From contig JADHVL010000004.1 of NCBI GenBank assembly GCA_016784025.1, positions 1 to 64,000 on the forward strand: a stretch of DNA of 64,000 bases. Direction: 5' to 3'. The DNA comes from Fidelibacterota bacterium (lineage in GTDB: Bacteria > Fidelibacterota > UBA8477 > JABMPR01). The translations under genes were made by a program, and so were the position numbers. Under the pieces are notes generated by a model. That model did no database searches. It was not told the origin of the DNA and was given only the letters and a program-made list of their open reading frames with translations. Positions 45,857-54,648 of the stretch are shown here, in pieces (within the stretch, counting starts at the first letter, position 1; each line of letters starts with the position of its first letter).

Positions 45857-46161
45857 TCTAATTCTCCTTAAATGTTATGAAATAGGTCATGCATAAAATT
45901 TGCCAAAGTGGTTGAACCTGTTATAAAATATCGGTCTTCAAATTTAGGTCATAATTATTAGGTTCATACCCAAGAATAGAAACATTTTGTTCAGGAATAA
46001 TTCAGACTAGATTCAGCATTGACACTGGTAATAGCTGCTATCTCTGTGGATGAGCAGTTTGAAATAAAGACTTCAGTGATTTGAGGTCCATTCATTCTCT
46101 CAGCTGCCAGACCTACGTTTATTATTAAATATGGTCTCAAGCCGACACGGTTTTCTTGGAA
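45857..46161. other. Intergenic stretch upstream of rubrerythrin and the NTPase fusion gene
   Basis: About 300 bases without a convincing gene. It must hold the divergent promoters of rubrerythrin (-) and the membrane-NTPase gene (+), but I see no strong consensus pair. A 72-codon minus-strand frame (45991-46209) with a GGAG ribosome site is present and was not accepted as a gene. No riboswitch fold is obvious. Confidence 0.5.
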
Positions 46162-47964
46162 ATGAGGAAATCTGCTCCCGTATTTGGAAAGAGAAGATAT
46201 GTTGTACATAACGATTTCTCCACATCTGGTTTACCGATGAGTGCTATCGGTAACAAAAACCTTTCGCAACCTGATGCAAAGGTACTCCCTGATATCTGGC
46301 TAAAAGCCGCTATGCTTGGCAGTCTCTGGGCATCCATTGAAATCATTCTGGGTAGCTTTCTCCATAATTTGCACATCCCATTATCAGGGACATTTCTGGC
46401 ATCCGTAGGCCTGATTCTCATGATCAATGGTTACAAGTTGTGGCCAGTTAAGGGATTATTCTGGCGAACTGCACTCGTGACAGCTGCAATGAAGTCAATC
46501 TCGCCTTCAGCTATCATTTTCGGACCCATGATTGGTATCTTCATGGAAGGTGTCATTCTGGAAATCATGGTGCGTCTATTCCGCCGTAAATGGCTTGGTT
46601 TTGTTCTAGGTGGTGCTCTGGCAGTTTCCTGGAGTCTGTTTCAGAAAATATTTGTACTCCTCATGACCTATGGTCCTGATTTTGTCAAGCTTTATGAGCA
46701 GCTCTATTTCATGGCCTCCAGGAGTTTTGGTTTTGAAGGTGATGCGCCTTTTGATCTTGTGCGAGCCATATTTATTATAGATTTAAGCTTTGGAGCGCTG
46801 GTGGCAGGATTGTCCTACAGGAGGATCCGCTCTCAGAGCTCAATCTCATTTCCGGAATCAAAATTTGATGCAGCCCCGAAGAAAGAGAATCTCTTAGTAG
46901 CATCAGCTACACAGCCATATTCAGTGCTCCTGTTCCTGGTAAACCTCGTCGTCCTCATTCTGGGTCTTACATATCTGAATGATCTCTCAATTCTTTTAGG
47001 TGGGCTACTGGTGATCACATATGTCTCCATCAATATTTTCAGGTATAATCGCTCATTAAAACGTTTGAAACGACCCCAACTGTGGATCCAGCTTATTGCC
47101 ATGATGGGTTTGTCTGGCCTGCTTCTGGGAGGTTGGGATAGCACGGCTTCACTTCTAATTGGACTCGAAACCGGTGTTGCCATGGCGATTAGAGCTTTAC
47201 TGGTAATTTTTACATTTTCAGCCCTTAGCATTGAGATGAGAAGCCCTGTTATACTTGGTTGGTTTACACGCCTGGGGATGGGAGTCCTCTTCGATTCAAT
47301 ATCTCTGGCTTTTGAGGTCCTGCCACGACTATTGAAACGCGTTTCCGAGATCAATGGTATCTGGAGGCACCCATTCCGAACATTAAGCCAATTACTCGCT
47401 GCATTGGAAGATCTACGCGTTGAACACCATTCAGAAAATCCCAGAGTTATCATTATAACAGGTAATCCAGGCGATGGTAAAACCAATATGATTAAAGCCC
47501 TGATAGAGAATGAGAGTTTGGAAGGGGTTGATTTTCATGGCTTTTATTCCATGGGTGATTGGGTAGAGAACGAGAGAGACACCTATCGTATCATAGATAT
47601 TCAAAGTCAAGCATCTGAACTCTTGTGTGAGAGAAAAGAGCCAGTCTCAGAATGGCGAGCAGGACCCTTTAATTTTCGACGACCTGGACTTGAGTTTGGC
47701 TGTAAAGTCCTGGATTCAATTCCTGTTGCTCATTCTGGGAAGATTGTAGTCATCGATGAAATAGGTCACCTCGAATTGAAGGATCAGGGTTGGGGACACT
47801 GTATGAGCGACCTGGTCAACAGCAAGACAAGGATGATCTGGACGGTCCGTCCAAGCCTTCTGGATGCCGTCATTGCAAAATGGGGTTTAGACTATAAAGT
47901 CTTTGACGTTAAAAAATATACGGAGACTCAAATAAGTAGCTCTATCAGATCATTTTTAATGTAG
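46162..47964 (+). CDS. Membrane protein with ECF-transporter-like S and T blocks fused to a THEP1-like NTPase
   Basis: Unusual three-part protein of about 600 residues. Residues about 44-220 form five to six membrane segments resembling an ECF S component (SPSAIIFGPMIGIFMEG). Residues 252-400 form about four to five more, and the stretch RALLVIFTFSALSIEMRSP to EVLPRLLKRVSEI resembles the coupling region of EcfT. Residues 426-600 are a P-loop NTPase of the THEP1 type: Walker A GNPGDGKT (DNA 47461) and IVVIDEIGHLEL (Walker B). The family matches for the membrane blocks are by pattern only. Start uncertain: TTG 46156, ATG 46162 or ATG 46237, none with a good Shine-Dalgarno. No partner ECF gene lies next to it. 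Confidence 0.72.
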   Translation: MRKSAPVFGKRRYVVHNDFSTSGLPMSAIGNKNLSQPDAKVLPDIWLKAAMLGSLWASIEIILGSFLHNLHIPLSGTFLASVGLILMINGYKLWPVKGLFWRTALVTAAMKSISPSAIIFGPMIGIFMEGVILEIMVRLFRRKWLGFVLGGALAVSWSLFQKIFVLLMTYGPDFVKLYEQLYFMASRSFGFEGDAPFDLVRAIFIIDLSFGALVAGLSYRRIRSQSSISFPESKFDAAPKKENLLVASATQPYSVLLFLVNLVVLILGLTYLNDLSILLGGLLVITYVSINIFRYNRSLKRLKRPQLWIQLIAMMGLSGLLLGGWDSTASLLIGLETGVAMAIRALLVIFTFSALSIEMRSPVILGWFTRLGMGVLFDSISLAFEVLPRLLKRVSEINGIWRHPFRTLSQLLAALEDLRVEHHSENPRVIIITGNPGDGKTNMIKALIENESLEGVDFHGFYSMGDWVENERDTYRIIDIQSQASELLCERKEPVSEWRAGPFNFRRPGLEFGCKVLDSIPVAHSGKIVVIDEIGHLELKDQGWGHCMSDLVNSKTRMIWTVRPSLLDAVIAKWGLDYKVFDVKKYTETQISSSIRSFLM

Positions 47965-48051
47965 CATTCCCCTATTTCATGTTCAATCTGGCTCCAAACT
48001 TTAGTTGCGTAACAATAAATATTAATGCCCACATGAGTTGGTAATGAAACT

Positions 48052-48078
48052 TTTGGCGCATTGTTTGCAGATGCCAAA
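48052..48078. promoter_or_regulatory. Inverted repeat upstream of acs
   Basis: TTTGGCGCAT (48052-48061) and ATGCCAAA (48071-48078) form an imperfect dyad about 45-70 bases before the acs start. It could be an operator for a carbon or acetate regulator. The regulator is unknown and the repeat may be chance. Confidence 0.3.
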
Positions 48079-48122
48079 GGAGTCAAATATTATCTTGGAA
48101 AAATGATTATAAGGGGTTCGAA

Positions 48123-50063
48123 ATGAGTGAGGTAAAAAAATTTAATCCTGCTGCTGAATTCACAGCCAATGCACACATCAAGTCAATGGAACAATATCAG
48201 GAAATGTATGATCGTTCCGTAAATGATGAGGATGGTTTTTGGGCTGAGCAGGCTGAACGCTTGACATGGTTTAAAAAGTGGGACACTGTAGCCAATTATG
48301 ATATCGCTAATGCTGATATCAAATGGTTTGAAGGTGGTAAACTAAATGTGAGTTATAACTGTCTTGATCGCCATGTTGAAGATGGTTTCGGAGAGAGGAC
48401 AGCCTTGATCTGGGAAGGTAATAATCCTAATGAGGATAAAACCTTTACCTACAATGAGCTCCTGGGAGATGTGCAGAAATTTGCCAATGTCCTTAAAGCC
48501 CACGGGGTGGAAAAGGGTGATCGTGTCTGTATATACATGCAAATGATTCCTGAGCTATCCGTAGCCATGCTCGCTTGCTCTCGTATTGGCGCTATCCACT
48601 CTATCGTTTTTGGAGCTTTCAGTCCAGAATCTCTACGTGATCGAATCAACGATTCAGAATGTAAAGTCCTCATCACCCAGGATACGGGTGTACGCGGTAC
48701 CAAACTTGATATCCCCATGAAATCCAATGCTGATAAAGCGCTTGCAGAAACACCATCTATTCAGACCTGTGTTGTGGTCAAAAGAACAGGTGCTGAAGTA
48801 AACATGGATTCTGGTCGCGATATCTGGTGGCATGAAGGTATGGCCAAGGTTGATGCCGTTTGTAAACCTGAAGAGATGGATGCTGAAGATCCATTGTTCA
48901 TTCTTTACACCTCAGGTTCAACTGGCAAACCAAAGGGCGTACTCCACACTACTGGTGGATATCTGGTATATGCCTCGCTAACACACGAATTGGTCTTTGA
49001 CTATCATGAAGATGATGTTTACTGGTGTACTGCTGATATCGGCTGGGTAACTGGTCACTCTTACATCGTCTATGGACCACTGGCCAACCGCGCCATCACC
49101 ATGATGTTTGAGGGTGTGCCAAATTATCCTGATTTCGGTCGTTTCTGGGATGTGGTTGATAAGCATAAAGTTAATCTTTTCTATACAGCCCCTACGGCAC
49201 TTCGCGCATTGATGCGTGAAGGAAACGAATGGGTAGAGACCCGTGACCTTTCATCATTGAGGCTGTTAGGTACTGTGGGCGAGACCATCAAGTCCCCTGA
49301 ATGGAACTGGTACTATAGCATTGTTGGAAAGGGTAAATGTCCTATCGTGGATACATGGTGGCAAACAGAGACAGGTGGAATTCTGATTACTCCTCTACCT
49401 GGTATAACTCCTTTGAAACCAGGTAGTGCTACCATTCCTTTCTTTGGTGTTCAACCAGTACTGCTCACTGAAGACGGTAAAGAGATCGAAGGTAACGATA
49501 AGTCTGGTTTATTAGCCATGAAAGCTGCCTGGCCAGGGATGATGAGAACCCTTTATGGTGATCACGATCGTTTCAAACTAGCCTATTTTTCAATGTACCC
49601 CGGTTACTACTTTAGTGGTGATGGTGCTCGTCGTGATAGTGACGGTGATTACTGGATTACGGGTCGTGTGGATGATGTCTTGAATATTTCAGGACATAGA
49701 ATTGGAACCGCTGAAGTTGAAGGCGCCATTGGTAAAGCAGATGGAGTTGCTGAAGCAGCCGTTGTTGGATACCCCCATGACATCAAGGGACAAGGAATTT
49801 ATGCCTATGTCACTTTAATGGCGGGTATTGAAGGCTCAGACGAAATTCTGGCCAGCATCGCCGCTTCTGTCAAGAAAGAGATTGGACCTCACGCAAAACC
49901 AGATAAGGTTCAGTTTACACCAGCATTGCCGAAGACACGTTCTGGCAAGATCATGCGTCGAATTCTACGCAAGATTGCCGAGAATGAAGTTGATAGTCTA
50001 GGTGATATCTCCACACTGGCAGATCCATCTGTTGTGGATAGTCTGGTTGCTGAACGCAAATAA
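48123..50063 (+). CDS. acs: Acetyl-CoA synthetase (AMP-forming)
   Basis: Activates acetate to acetyl-CoA through acetyl-AMP. The 646-residue protein has the ANL superfamily motifs: [11 protein letters not shown] (about residues 262-272), the WWQTETGG core (about 412-419) and [18 protein letters not shown] (hinge region, about 498-515), with the acetylation-target Lys in [12 protein letters not shown] near the C-terminus (about 612). AGGGG lies eight bases before the ATG. A bidirectional terminator follows. It is monocistronic, placing acetate use outside the neighbouring operons. Confidence 0.97.
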   Translation: MSEVKKFNPAAEFTANAHIKSMEQYQEMYDRSVNDEDGFWAEQAERLTWFKKWDTVANYDIANADIKWFEGGKLNVSYNCLDRHVEDGFGERTALIWEGNNPNEDKTFTYNELLGDVQKFANVLKAHGVEKGDRVCIYMQMIPELSVAMLACSRIGAIHSIVFGAFSPESLRDRINDSECKVLITQDTGVRGTKLDIPMKSNADKALAETPSIQTCVVVKRTGAEVNMDSGRDIWWHEGMAKVDAVCKPEEMDAEDPLFILYTSGSTGKPKGVLHTTGGYLVYASLTHELVFDYHEDDVYWCTADIGWVTGHSYIVYGPLANRAITMMFEGVPNYPDFGRFWDVVDKHKVNLFYTAPTALRALMREGNEWVETRDLSSLRLLGTVGETIKSPEWNWYYSIVGKGKCPIVDTWWQTETGGILITPLPGITPLKPGSATIPFFGVQPVLLTEDGKEIEGNDKSGLLAMKAAWPGMMRTLYGDHDRFKLAYFSMYPGYYFSGDGARRDSDGDYWITGRVDDVLNISGHRIGTAEVEGAIGKADGVAEAAVVGYPHDIKGQGIYAYVTLMAGIEGSDEILASIAASVKKEIGPHAKPDKVQFTPALPKTRSGKIMRRILRKIAENEVDSLGDISTLADPSVVDSLVAERK

Positions 50064-50087
50064 CAGTAGTTCACTTAAATCATATAA

Positions 50088-50114
50088 AAAGCCACCCCAC
50101 GGGGTGGCTTTTTA
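50088..50114. terminator. Bidirectional terminator after acs
   Basis: AAAAAGCCACCCC, AC loop, GGGGTGGCTTTTT: a perfect stem with an A-run and a T-run, able to stop acs (+) and the facing small gene (-). Confidence 0.92.
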
Positions 50115-50139
50115 ATTTGTCAAACATATCTATAGAGAA

Positions 50140-50475
50140 TCAGTTGCTCATAATAAGAGCTTCATCATATAGATTTTCATATCGAGTTTTTAGCCCGGTC
50201 ATGGTTCTAACACCAGAGAGAAGGTCGACCTTTGTTTTCAGGAGATCGGCATATGCTCTGATCTTCATGGGGTCACCGATTAAGCAAGCAGCAGTATGAG
50301 CATCAACCATTTCCAGCAAGTCAGCTTGATGACCAAACATCTCATCCATAGCTTCATCCAGGATATCGAATGCTTCATCATATCGACTTTCAACATTCAA
50401 CTTAAGTGCCCTGGTAATCAGTTCACCGATCATCTCGATCTGGCGTATCATATAGTCTTCATTTATTGTCGGCAT
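50140..50475 (-). CDS. Small helical protein, DUF6483-like
   Basis: About 111-residue all-helical protein of unknown function. The start at 50475 (MPTINEDYMIRQIEMIGEL) is chosen over 50508 because the upstream extension lacks a ribosome site and looks non-coding. DYMIRQIEMIGEL followed by a helix-rich, Asp/Glu-rich body recalls the DUF6483 family of small proteins. It faces acs across a terminator and lies about 110 bases downstream of the hsp20 stop on the same strand. Confidence 0.6.
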   Translation of the reverse strand: MPTINEDYMIRQIEMIGELITRALKLNVESRYDEAFDILDEAMDEMFGHQADLLEMVDAHTAACLIGDPMKIRAYADLLKTKVDLLSGVRTMTGLKTRYENLYDEALIMSN

Positions 50476-50587
50476 GATCTTCTTTCTAATCGGATTGGAA
50501 CACAACACAGGGCTCGCACGATCAGTGGAGCCCTGTGACTTGGTTTGACCTTAGAGGTAAATTAGTTCTTTACTGAACTAACTCCCT

Positions 50588-51019
50588 TTATTTAACTGTG
50601 ACTGCAATCTCCTTGGGAAGAGCTTCCTTGGTCTTAGGTATGCTCAAGGTCAGAATGCCGCTCTTGTATTCGGCAGCGATCTTGTCAGTGTTCACATTTT
50701 CCGGAAGTTCTATATCTCGTTCATAACTTCCTCGTGCGATCTCACGTGTCAGGTACTTCGGACCCTCATCCTCTTTGATCTCTGCCTTTGTTGCTTTGAG
50801 GTTGAGCGTGTTGTTTTTCACTGAGACAGTGATATCATCCTTTTCAAAACCAGGTAGTGAAAAGGACAATTCGAAGTTCTTTTCTGCTTCTATAGCATCC
50901 ATTGCTGGACGCCACAGGCTACTTCTTGGAGTGTCAAAATTCATATCTTCAAAAAAATTGCTCAACATGTGGTCAAAACTTCTGTTGATTCTTGGGCGGG
51001 CTACTTTTACTAATGTCAT
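50588..51019 (-). CDS. Small heat shock protein Hsp20
   Basis: ATP-independent holdase of the alpha-crystallin family. The 143 residues show a variable N-terminus, the alpha-crystallin domain with FELSFSLPGFEKDDITVSVKNNTL (about 52-75; beta strands 2-3), and the terminal GILTLSIPK motif with an I/V-x-I/V tail (IAVTVK). A good Shine-Dalgarno (AAAGGAG) sits eight bases before the ATG. No CIRCE element or clear sigma-32 promoter was seen upstream. Confidence 0.95.
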   Translation of the reverse strand: MTLVKVARPRINRSFDHMLSNFFEDMNFDTPRSSLWRPAMDAIEAEKNFELSFSLPGFEKDDITVSVKNNTLNLKATKAEIKEDEGPKYLTREIARGSYERDIELPENVNTDKIAAEYKSGILTLSIPKTKEALPKEIAVTVK

Positions 51020-51256
51020 GGTGCTATCTCCTTTTATCGTTTAATTCTTGTTAATCACTCAAACACGGCATTTCTATATTCGAATCCCGTGCCACATGGA
51101 TATATGCGCCATAATGGCTCACATGCTTGCTTAGGCAGTATTAATTTTGACACGGTACTGTCATATTGGCTTGATTATATTCAATGCCATTAGGTTGATG
51201 GTCGGAATGGCAGACTTTTTAATCCATAATTAATGTCGTGATCTGACGGCAAATAC

Positions 51257-51285
51257 TTGATAGTTTTCATAATCTCGTCTAGTTT
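51257..51285 (+). promoter_or_regulatory. Sigma-70-type promoter for a probably leaderless nagZ message
   Basis: TTGATA (51257-51262), 17-bp spacer, TAGTTT (51280-51285). The predicted start of transcription, about 51292, falls within three bases of the nagZ ATG at 51295, which has no Shine-Dalgarno. Confidence 0.45.
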
Positions 51286-51294
51286 CATGCCCTC

Positions 51295-52452
51295 ATGAAT
51301 CGATACTATAAGCTCTCATACCTTTCAAAGGTGACAGTCCAATTTGTACTGCTAAGTCTTTTTACCTTAGTGGCCAATGGCCAATCACAATCTCCATCTG
51401 ATTCACTTGATCCCGTAGCCCTCGAGCAGAAAATTGGTCAAATGATTATGGTAGGGATTCGAGGAACCCACTTGAATGCCGATGCCATGGAATTGACCCG
51501 ATCACAAATCTTAAGTGGTGATATTGGTGGAATTATCTTTTTTAAACACAATATCAAAAACAGTCGGCAGTTTCGCATATTTGTAAAAAGCCTCAAGGCC
51601 CTTCCAGTTAATCAGCCCTTACTTCTGGCTGTAGATGAAGAAGGTGGTCTGGTGAGGAGACTCCGCAAGAGCCAGGGCTTTGAAGAATTTCCTACAGCAG
51701 CCCATGTTGGTGCAAATCTGAGTATGGATGAATCCTATGATCTTTATTCCCGCATGGCAGATCAAATTCATCAGACCGGACTTAATGTGAATCTAGCACC
51801 TGTGGTCGATGTAAACATCAATCGAATATCACCAGCCATTGGACAGCTCAACCGTAGTTTCTCAAGAAACCCGGGAGATGTATTCGATTATAGTGAGGCA
51901 TTTATTCGAGCCCACAATGATTCCGATGTGTTAACAACTCTCAAGCATTATCCCGGTCATGGAAGTTCAAGGGAGGATTCACACAACGGAATAACTGACA
52001 TCTCCAGCACCTGGAGGTCTTCAGAGCAGGTACCCTTCCAACGCTTGATTGATTCAGCCAAGGTTGATATGATCATGGCAGGACATCTCATGGACAAGGG
52101 TGTTGATTCAAAGTATCCTGCATCAATTTCAAATTCGCATATACAGATTACTCTGAGGGACGACATGGGCTACACCGGTGTGGTTATCACAGATGACCTG
52201 CAGATGGGTGCCATCATCAAGCGTTTTGAATTGGAAGAAATTGTCATCGCTGCCATCAATGCCGGTTGTGATATCCTTCAGTTTTCTGATCCACTGGATC
52301 TTGATGAAAATCTTTCCCGGAGAATTAAGGAGATTGTTCTTCAAGCAATTGAGAATGGTCAGGTGGATCCTCAGCGTATTCACGAGTCCTATGCCCGTAT
52401 CATTGATCTCAAAAGCAGGCTTTCACCCAGACTGAAGGTAACATCAGATTAA
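51295..52452 (+). CDS. nagZ: Exported beta-N-acetylglucosaminidase NagZ-like (GH3)
   Basis: Glycoside hydrolase of family 3 acting on muropeptide or chitin-type GlcNAc linkages. The KHYPGHGSSREDSH stretch (about residues 215-228) holds the Lys-His and Asp-His pairs of NagZ enzymes, and VITDDLQMGA (about 295-304) carries the catalytic Asp. An N-terminal signal (about residues 1-29, SLFTLVANGQ) makes it exported, unlike the cytoplasmic E. coli enzyme, so it may act on turnover products or external chitin. Length of 385 residues fits the single-domain form. Confidence 0.88.
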   Translation: MNRYYKLSYLSKVTVQFVLLSLFTLVANGQSQSPSDSLDPVALEQKIGQMIMVGIRGTHLNADAMELTRSQILSGDIGGIIFFKHNIKNSRQFRIFVKSLKALPVNQPLLLAVDEEGGLVRRLRKSQGFEEFPTAAHVGANLSMDESYDLYSRMADQIHQTGLNVNLAPVVDVNINRISPAIGQLNRSFSRNPGDVFDYSEAFIRAHNDSDVLTTLKHYPGHGSSREDSHNGITDISSTWRSSEQVPFQRLIDSAKVDMIMAGHLMDKGVDSKYPASISNSHIQITLRDDMGYTGVVITDDLQMGAIIKRFELEEIVIAAINAGCDILQFSDPLDLDENLSRRIKEIVLQAIENGQVDPQRIHESYARIIDLKSRLSPRLKVTSD

Positions 52453-52462
52453 GGAAAAACCA

Positions 52463-52849
52463 ATGAAGCCCAAGTTTGCAACCGTCATTAATTGCATGGA
52501 TGGTCGCGTTCAAGAACCGGTGAATGAGTGGATGAAAAACTACACCGGCGCCACATATATTGATGTTATCACAGAAGCCGGACCCGACAAGATGATGTCA
52601 TCCACGGCCACTGCCTCACGCCTCATTCTTAAAAGGATTCTGGTATCACGGGATAAGCATCATTCCAGACAAATTGCACTTGTAGCTCATCATGACTGTG
52701 CTGGGAATCCTGTCTCTAAAGAGCAGCACATGAATCATCTCCAGCAATCAGCCAAGATTATGGCAACCTGGCATCTTGATATGACCATTATTATGTTGTG
52801 GGTTGATGAAAACTGGAAAGTTGAGCTTATTTCGTCGATTGATGCCTGA
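52463..52849 (+). CDS. Small carbonic anhydrase-like protein
   Basis: Compact 128-residue protein with a beta-carbonic-anhydrase-like metal site. CMDGR (about residues 11-15) provides the Cys and the Asp-Arg pair, and HHDCAGNP (about 75-82) provides the His and second Cys ligands. It is shorter than standard beta enzymes (usually 180-220 residues) and lacks their longer C-terminal helices, so activity is not assured. AAGGA precedes the ATG. It sits ten bases after nagZ and overlaps the convergent queG by 23 bases. Confidence 0.68.
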   Translation: MKPKFATVINCMDGRVQEPVNEWMKNYTGATYIDVITEAGPDKMMSSTATASRLILKRILVSRDKHHSRQIALVAHHDCAGNPVSKEQHMNHLQQSAKIMATWHLDMTIIMLWVDENWKVELISSIDA

Positions 52850-53774
52850 CAGCTTGATTGCGTTTTAAGCCCTTCAAGCCAGGACGATCCAGAGGGGTAG
52901 ACGCAAATATATTTTTAAACCCATCCTCGTCCATTCCACTAAAATCTGGTACTCCCCCACTTCTCAAATCCTCGATAGGTAAAAATGATTGAACGTCTGA
53001 TGGTTTTGCAAAACGATTCCAGGGACATACATCCTGGCAAATATCACAACCAAAGATCCATTGGTCCATGTTTGCCTTTATAGCATCAGGAATGAGAAGC
53101 TCCGCATCAAGTTCTATGGTAGCATAGGAGATGCATTTTGAGCCATCCACAACATAGGGTTCGGTAATGGCCTGTGTGGGGCAGGCATCAATACAGGCTG
53201 TACAAGTTCCACATAAATCAGGAACCTCCAGACTATAGCGATCAAATTCCTCAACTGTGATGATTTCCCCTAAGAAGCCCCAGCTGCCATACTCTCTGGT
53301 GATAATGTTGCTGTGCTTCCCTTGCCAACCAATGCCTGCAACAGTTGCCCAATGCTTTTCCATAACAGGTGCAGAGTCAACAAATACTCGATACATTTGA
53401 GCTCTCTGTTTCCGAGTGAGACCCTTTGTTTGGTCTGCATGTAAATGATTTGCCAATTCATGAAGCATATCCTTCAATACTGTATGGTAATCCATACTCC
53501 GGGCATATTTGGAAATAACTCCATCTAGCTCAGGCAGCTTTTCGTCCTGGTGATAATTCACAAATATTGAAATGATGGAGCGTGCCCCTGAGAGAAGTTC
53601 GCCAGGATCCAGTCGTTTCTCCTGATTCCGTTCCATATAGGACATCTTCCCATGGTAGCCACGATTGAGCCATTCATTTAACCGATCAGAGACAATGCTA
53701 TCTACAGCCGCTACTCCAAGCTTGTGGATTCCTATTTTTGAACCGAATTGTTGAAGATCATCATACTTTAGCAT
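52827..53774 (-). CDS. queG: Epoxyqueuosine reductase QueG
   Basis: Cobalamin- and iron-sulfur-dependent enzyme finishing the queuosine base in tRNA. The N-terminal cobalamin-binding domain is followed by two 4Fe-4S motifs: CGTCTACIDACPTQAI (about residues 186-201) and CDICQDVCPW (about 243-252). At 315 residues it lacks the C-terminal HEAT-like extension of E. coli QueG. The 3' end overlaps the small carbonic-anhydrase-like gene by 23 bases. Other queuosine genes are not in the window. Confidence 0.93.
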   Translation of the reverse strand: MLKYDDLQQFGSKIGIHKLGVAAVDSIVSDRLNEWLNRGYHGKMSYMERNQEKRLDPGELLSGARSIISIFVNYHQDEKLPELDGVISKYARSMDYHTVLKDMLHELANHLHADQTKGLTRKQRAQMYRVFVDSAPVMEKHWATVAGIGWQGKHSNIITREYGSWGFLGEIITVEEFDRYSLEVPDLCGTCTACIDACPTQAITEPYVVDGSKCISYATIELDAELLIPDAIKANMDQWIFGCDICQDVCPWNRFAKPSDVQSFLPIEDLRSGGVPDFSGMDEDGFKNIFASTPLDRPGLKGLKRNQAVRHQSTK

Positions 53775-53784
53775 AATAAATCAC

Positions 53785-54627
53785 TTAAATAATGATGTCC
53801 TCACCGCCGAAGATGCCCTTTTCGGATGATCTCAGTTTACAGGCGATGGTTCTGGGATCATGCTCAAAAAATATGATGGCGTCCTTCTCCAGAAGATCAG
53901 GTAGAATTCGCTTTTTCTCAGCGATGCTGCGCATGGGCTCATTGTCATAAGCCATAACCCAGGGAATGGGAATATGTGCCTTCATTGGGAAAAGGTCAGC
54001 ACCATATATGAGGGTTGATGACCCATCTGAAATAATCGGCAACTGTTGACCAAGCGTGTGCCCATGTACGATTTCCAGTTTGATGTCATCAAATAATTCG
54101 CGCTCTGAATTCAATATCTGAAGCATGCCATTTTCTGCTAAAACCGTCCAGTTTTCTGCCAAATAGCTGGCTCGATCCTTCTCAGAGGGGCTGTTAGCTA
54201 ATTTCCAATTTTCAGATTGGACCCAGTACTTTGCATTTGGAAATACTGGGACCACTTTTCCATCTTCCATTTTGGTGTTTCCACCAACATGATCAAAATG
54301 TAGATGGGTGCAAATAACATCTGTTATGTCGTCCACACTGACGCCATGGGCTGCCAGACTCTGAGGCAGAATATATGGATCCAGTTCAATCTTGAAGATT
54401 TCCTTATGCCGTGGTTTCCATTTATCTCCATTACCTGTGTCGATGAGGATTTTCTTATCTTTGGACTCTAACAACAAGGTTCGGGTCACCATATCAATGC
54501 GATTTAAATCATCCACTTCAACCTGCTTTGACCACAGGGTTTTAGGGACGACACCAAACATGGCTCCCCCATCAAGGGCAAATGTGGATGTCACAAGCGA
54601 GGTTAATTTGTAGGCACCTATCTGCAT
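53785..54627 (-). CDS. Metallo-beta-lactamase-fold hydrolase
   Basis: Zinc hydrolase of the MBL superfamily. The metal motif THLHFDHVGG (about residues 110-119) and the later His in GHTLGQQ, Asp in YGADLFP and His in FFEHDP complete the site. The length (280) and motif set resemble the lactonase-like branch, including acyl-homoserine-lactone hydrolases, but also general MBL hydrolases, so substrate is not assigned. It lies ten bases upstream of the queG start on the same strand and may be co-transcribed. Confidence 0.85.
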   Translation of the reverse strand: MQIGAYKLTSLVTSTFALDGGAMFGVVPKTLWSKQVEVDDLNRIDMVTRTLLLESKDKKILIDTGNGDKWKPRHKEIFKIELDPYILPQSLAAHGVSVDDITDVICTHLHFDHVGGNTKMEDGKVVPVFPNAKYWVQSENWKLANSPSEKDRASYLAENWTVLAENGMLQILNSERELFDDIKLEIVHGHTLGQQLPIISDGSSTLIYGADLFPMKAHIPIPWVMAYDNEPMRSIAEKKRILPDLLEKDAIIFFEHDPRTIACKLRSSEKGIFGGEDIII

Positions 54628-54648
54628 GGAATTCCTTTCAATATCAAT

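Noticed and set aside
45930-45970. AT-rich ATAATTATTA string near rubrerythrin, considered as a PerR box
   Set aside because: Only the central bases match; the full TTATAATNATTATAA palindrome is not present.
45857-46161. Riboswitch (cobalamin or thiamine type) ahead of the ECF-like fusion gene
   Set aside because: I looked for the conserved boxes because vitamin transporters often have them, but found no recognisable core.
45991-46209. 72-codon minus-strand frame upstream of the membrane-NTPase gene, with GGAG eight bases before its ATG
   Set aside because: No recognisable motif, it overlaps the earliest starts of the divergent gene, and it has no supporting neighbour. It cannot be told from chance without homologues.
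46833-47486. 217-codon minus-strand frame opposite the NTPase fusion
   Set aside because: Antisense to the membrane and linker region of a strongly supported protein; no motif or ribosome site.
51078-51096. TGGCAC on the minus strand upstream of hsp20, considered as a sigma-54 -24 element
   Set aside because: The matching TTGC -12 element is absent at the required spacing.
51060-51110. TTCGAATCC-like string considered as a tRNA T-arm
   Set aside because: Flanking bases do not form a T-stem, anticodon arm or acceptor stem.
51020-51294. CIRCE element for hsp20
   Set aside because: No TTAGCACTC-N9-GAGTGCTAA or close variant is present.
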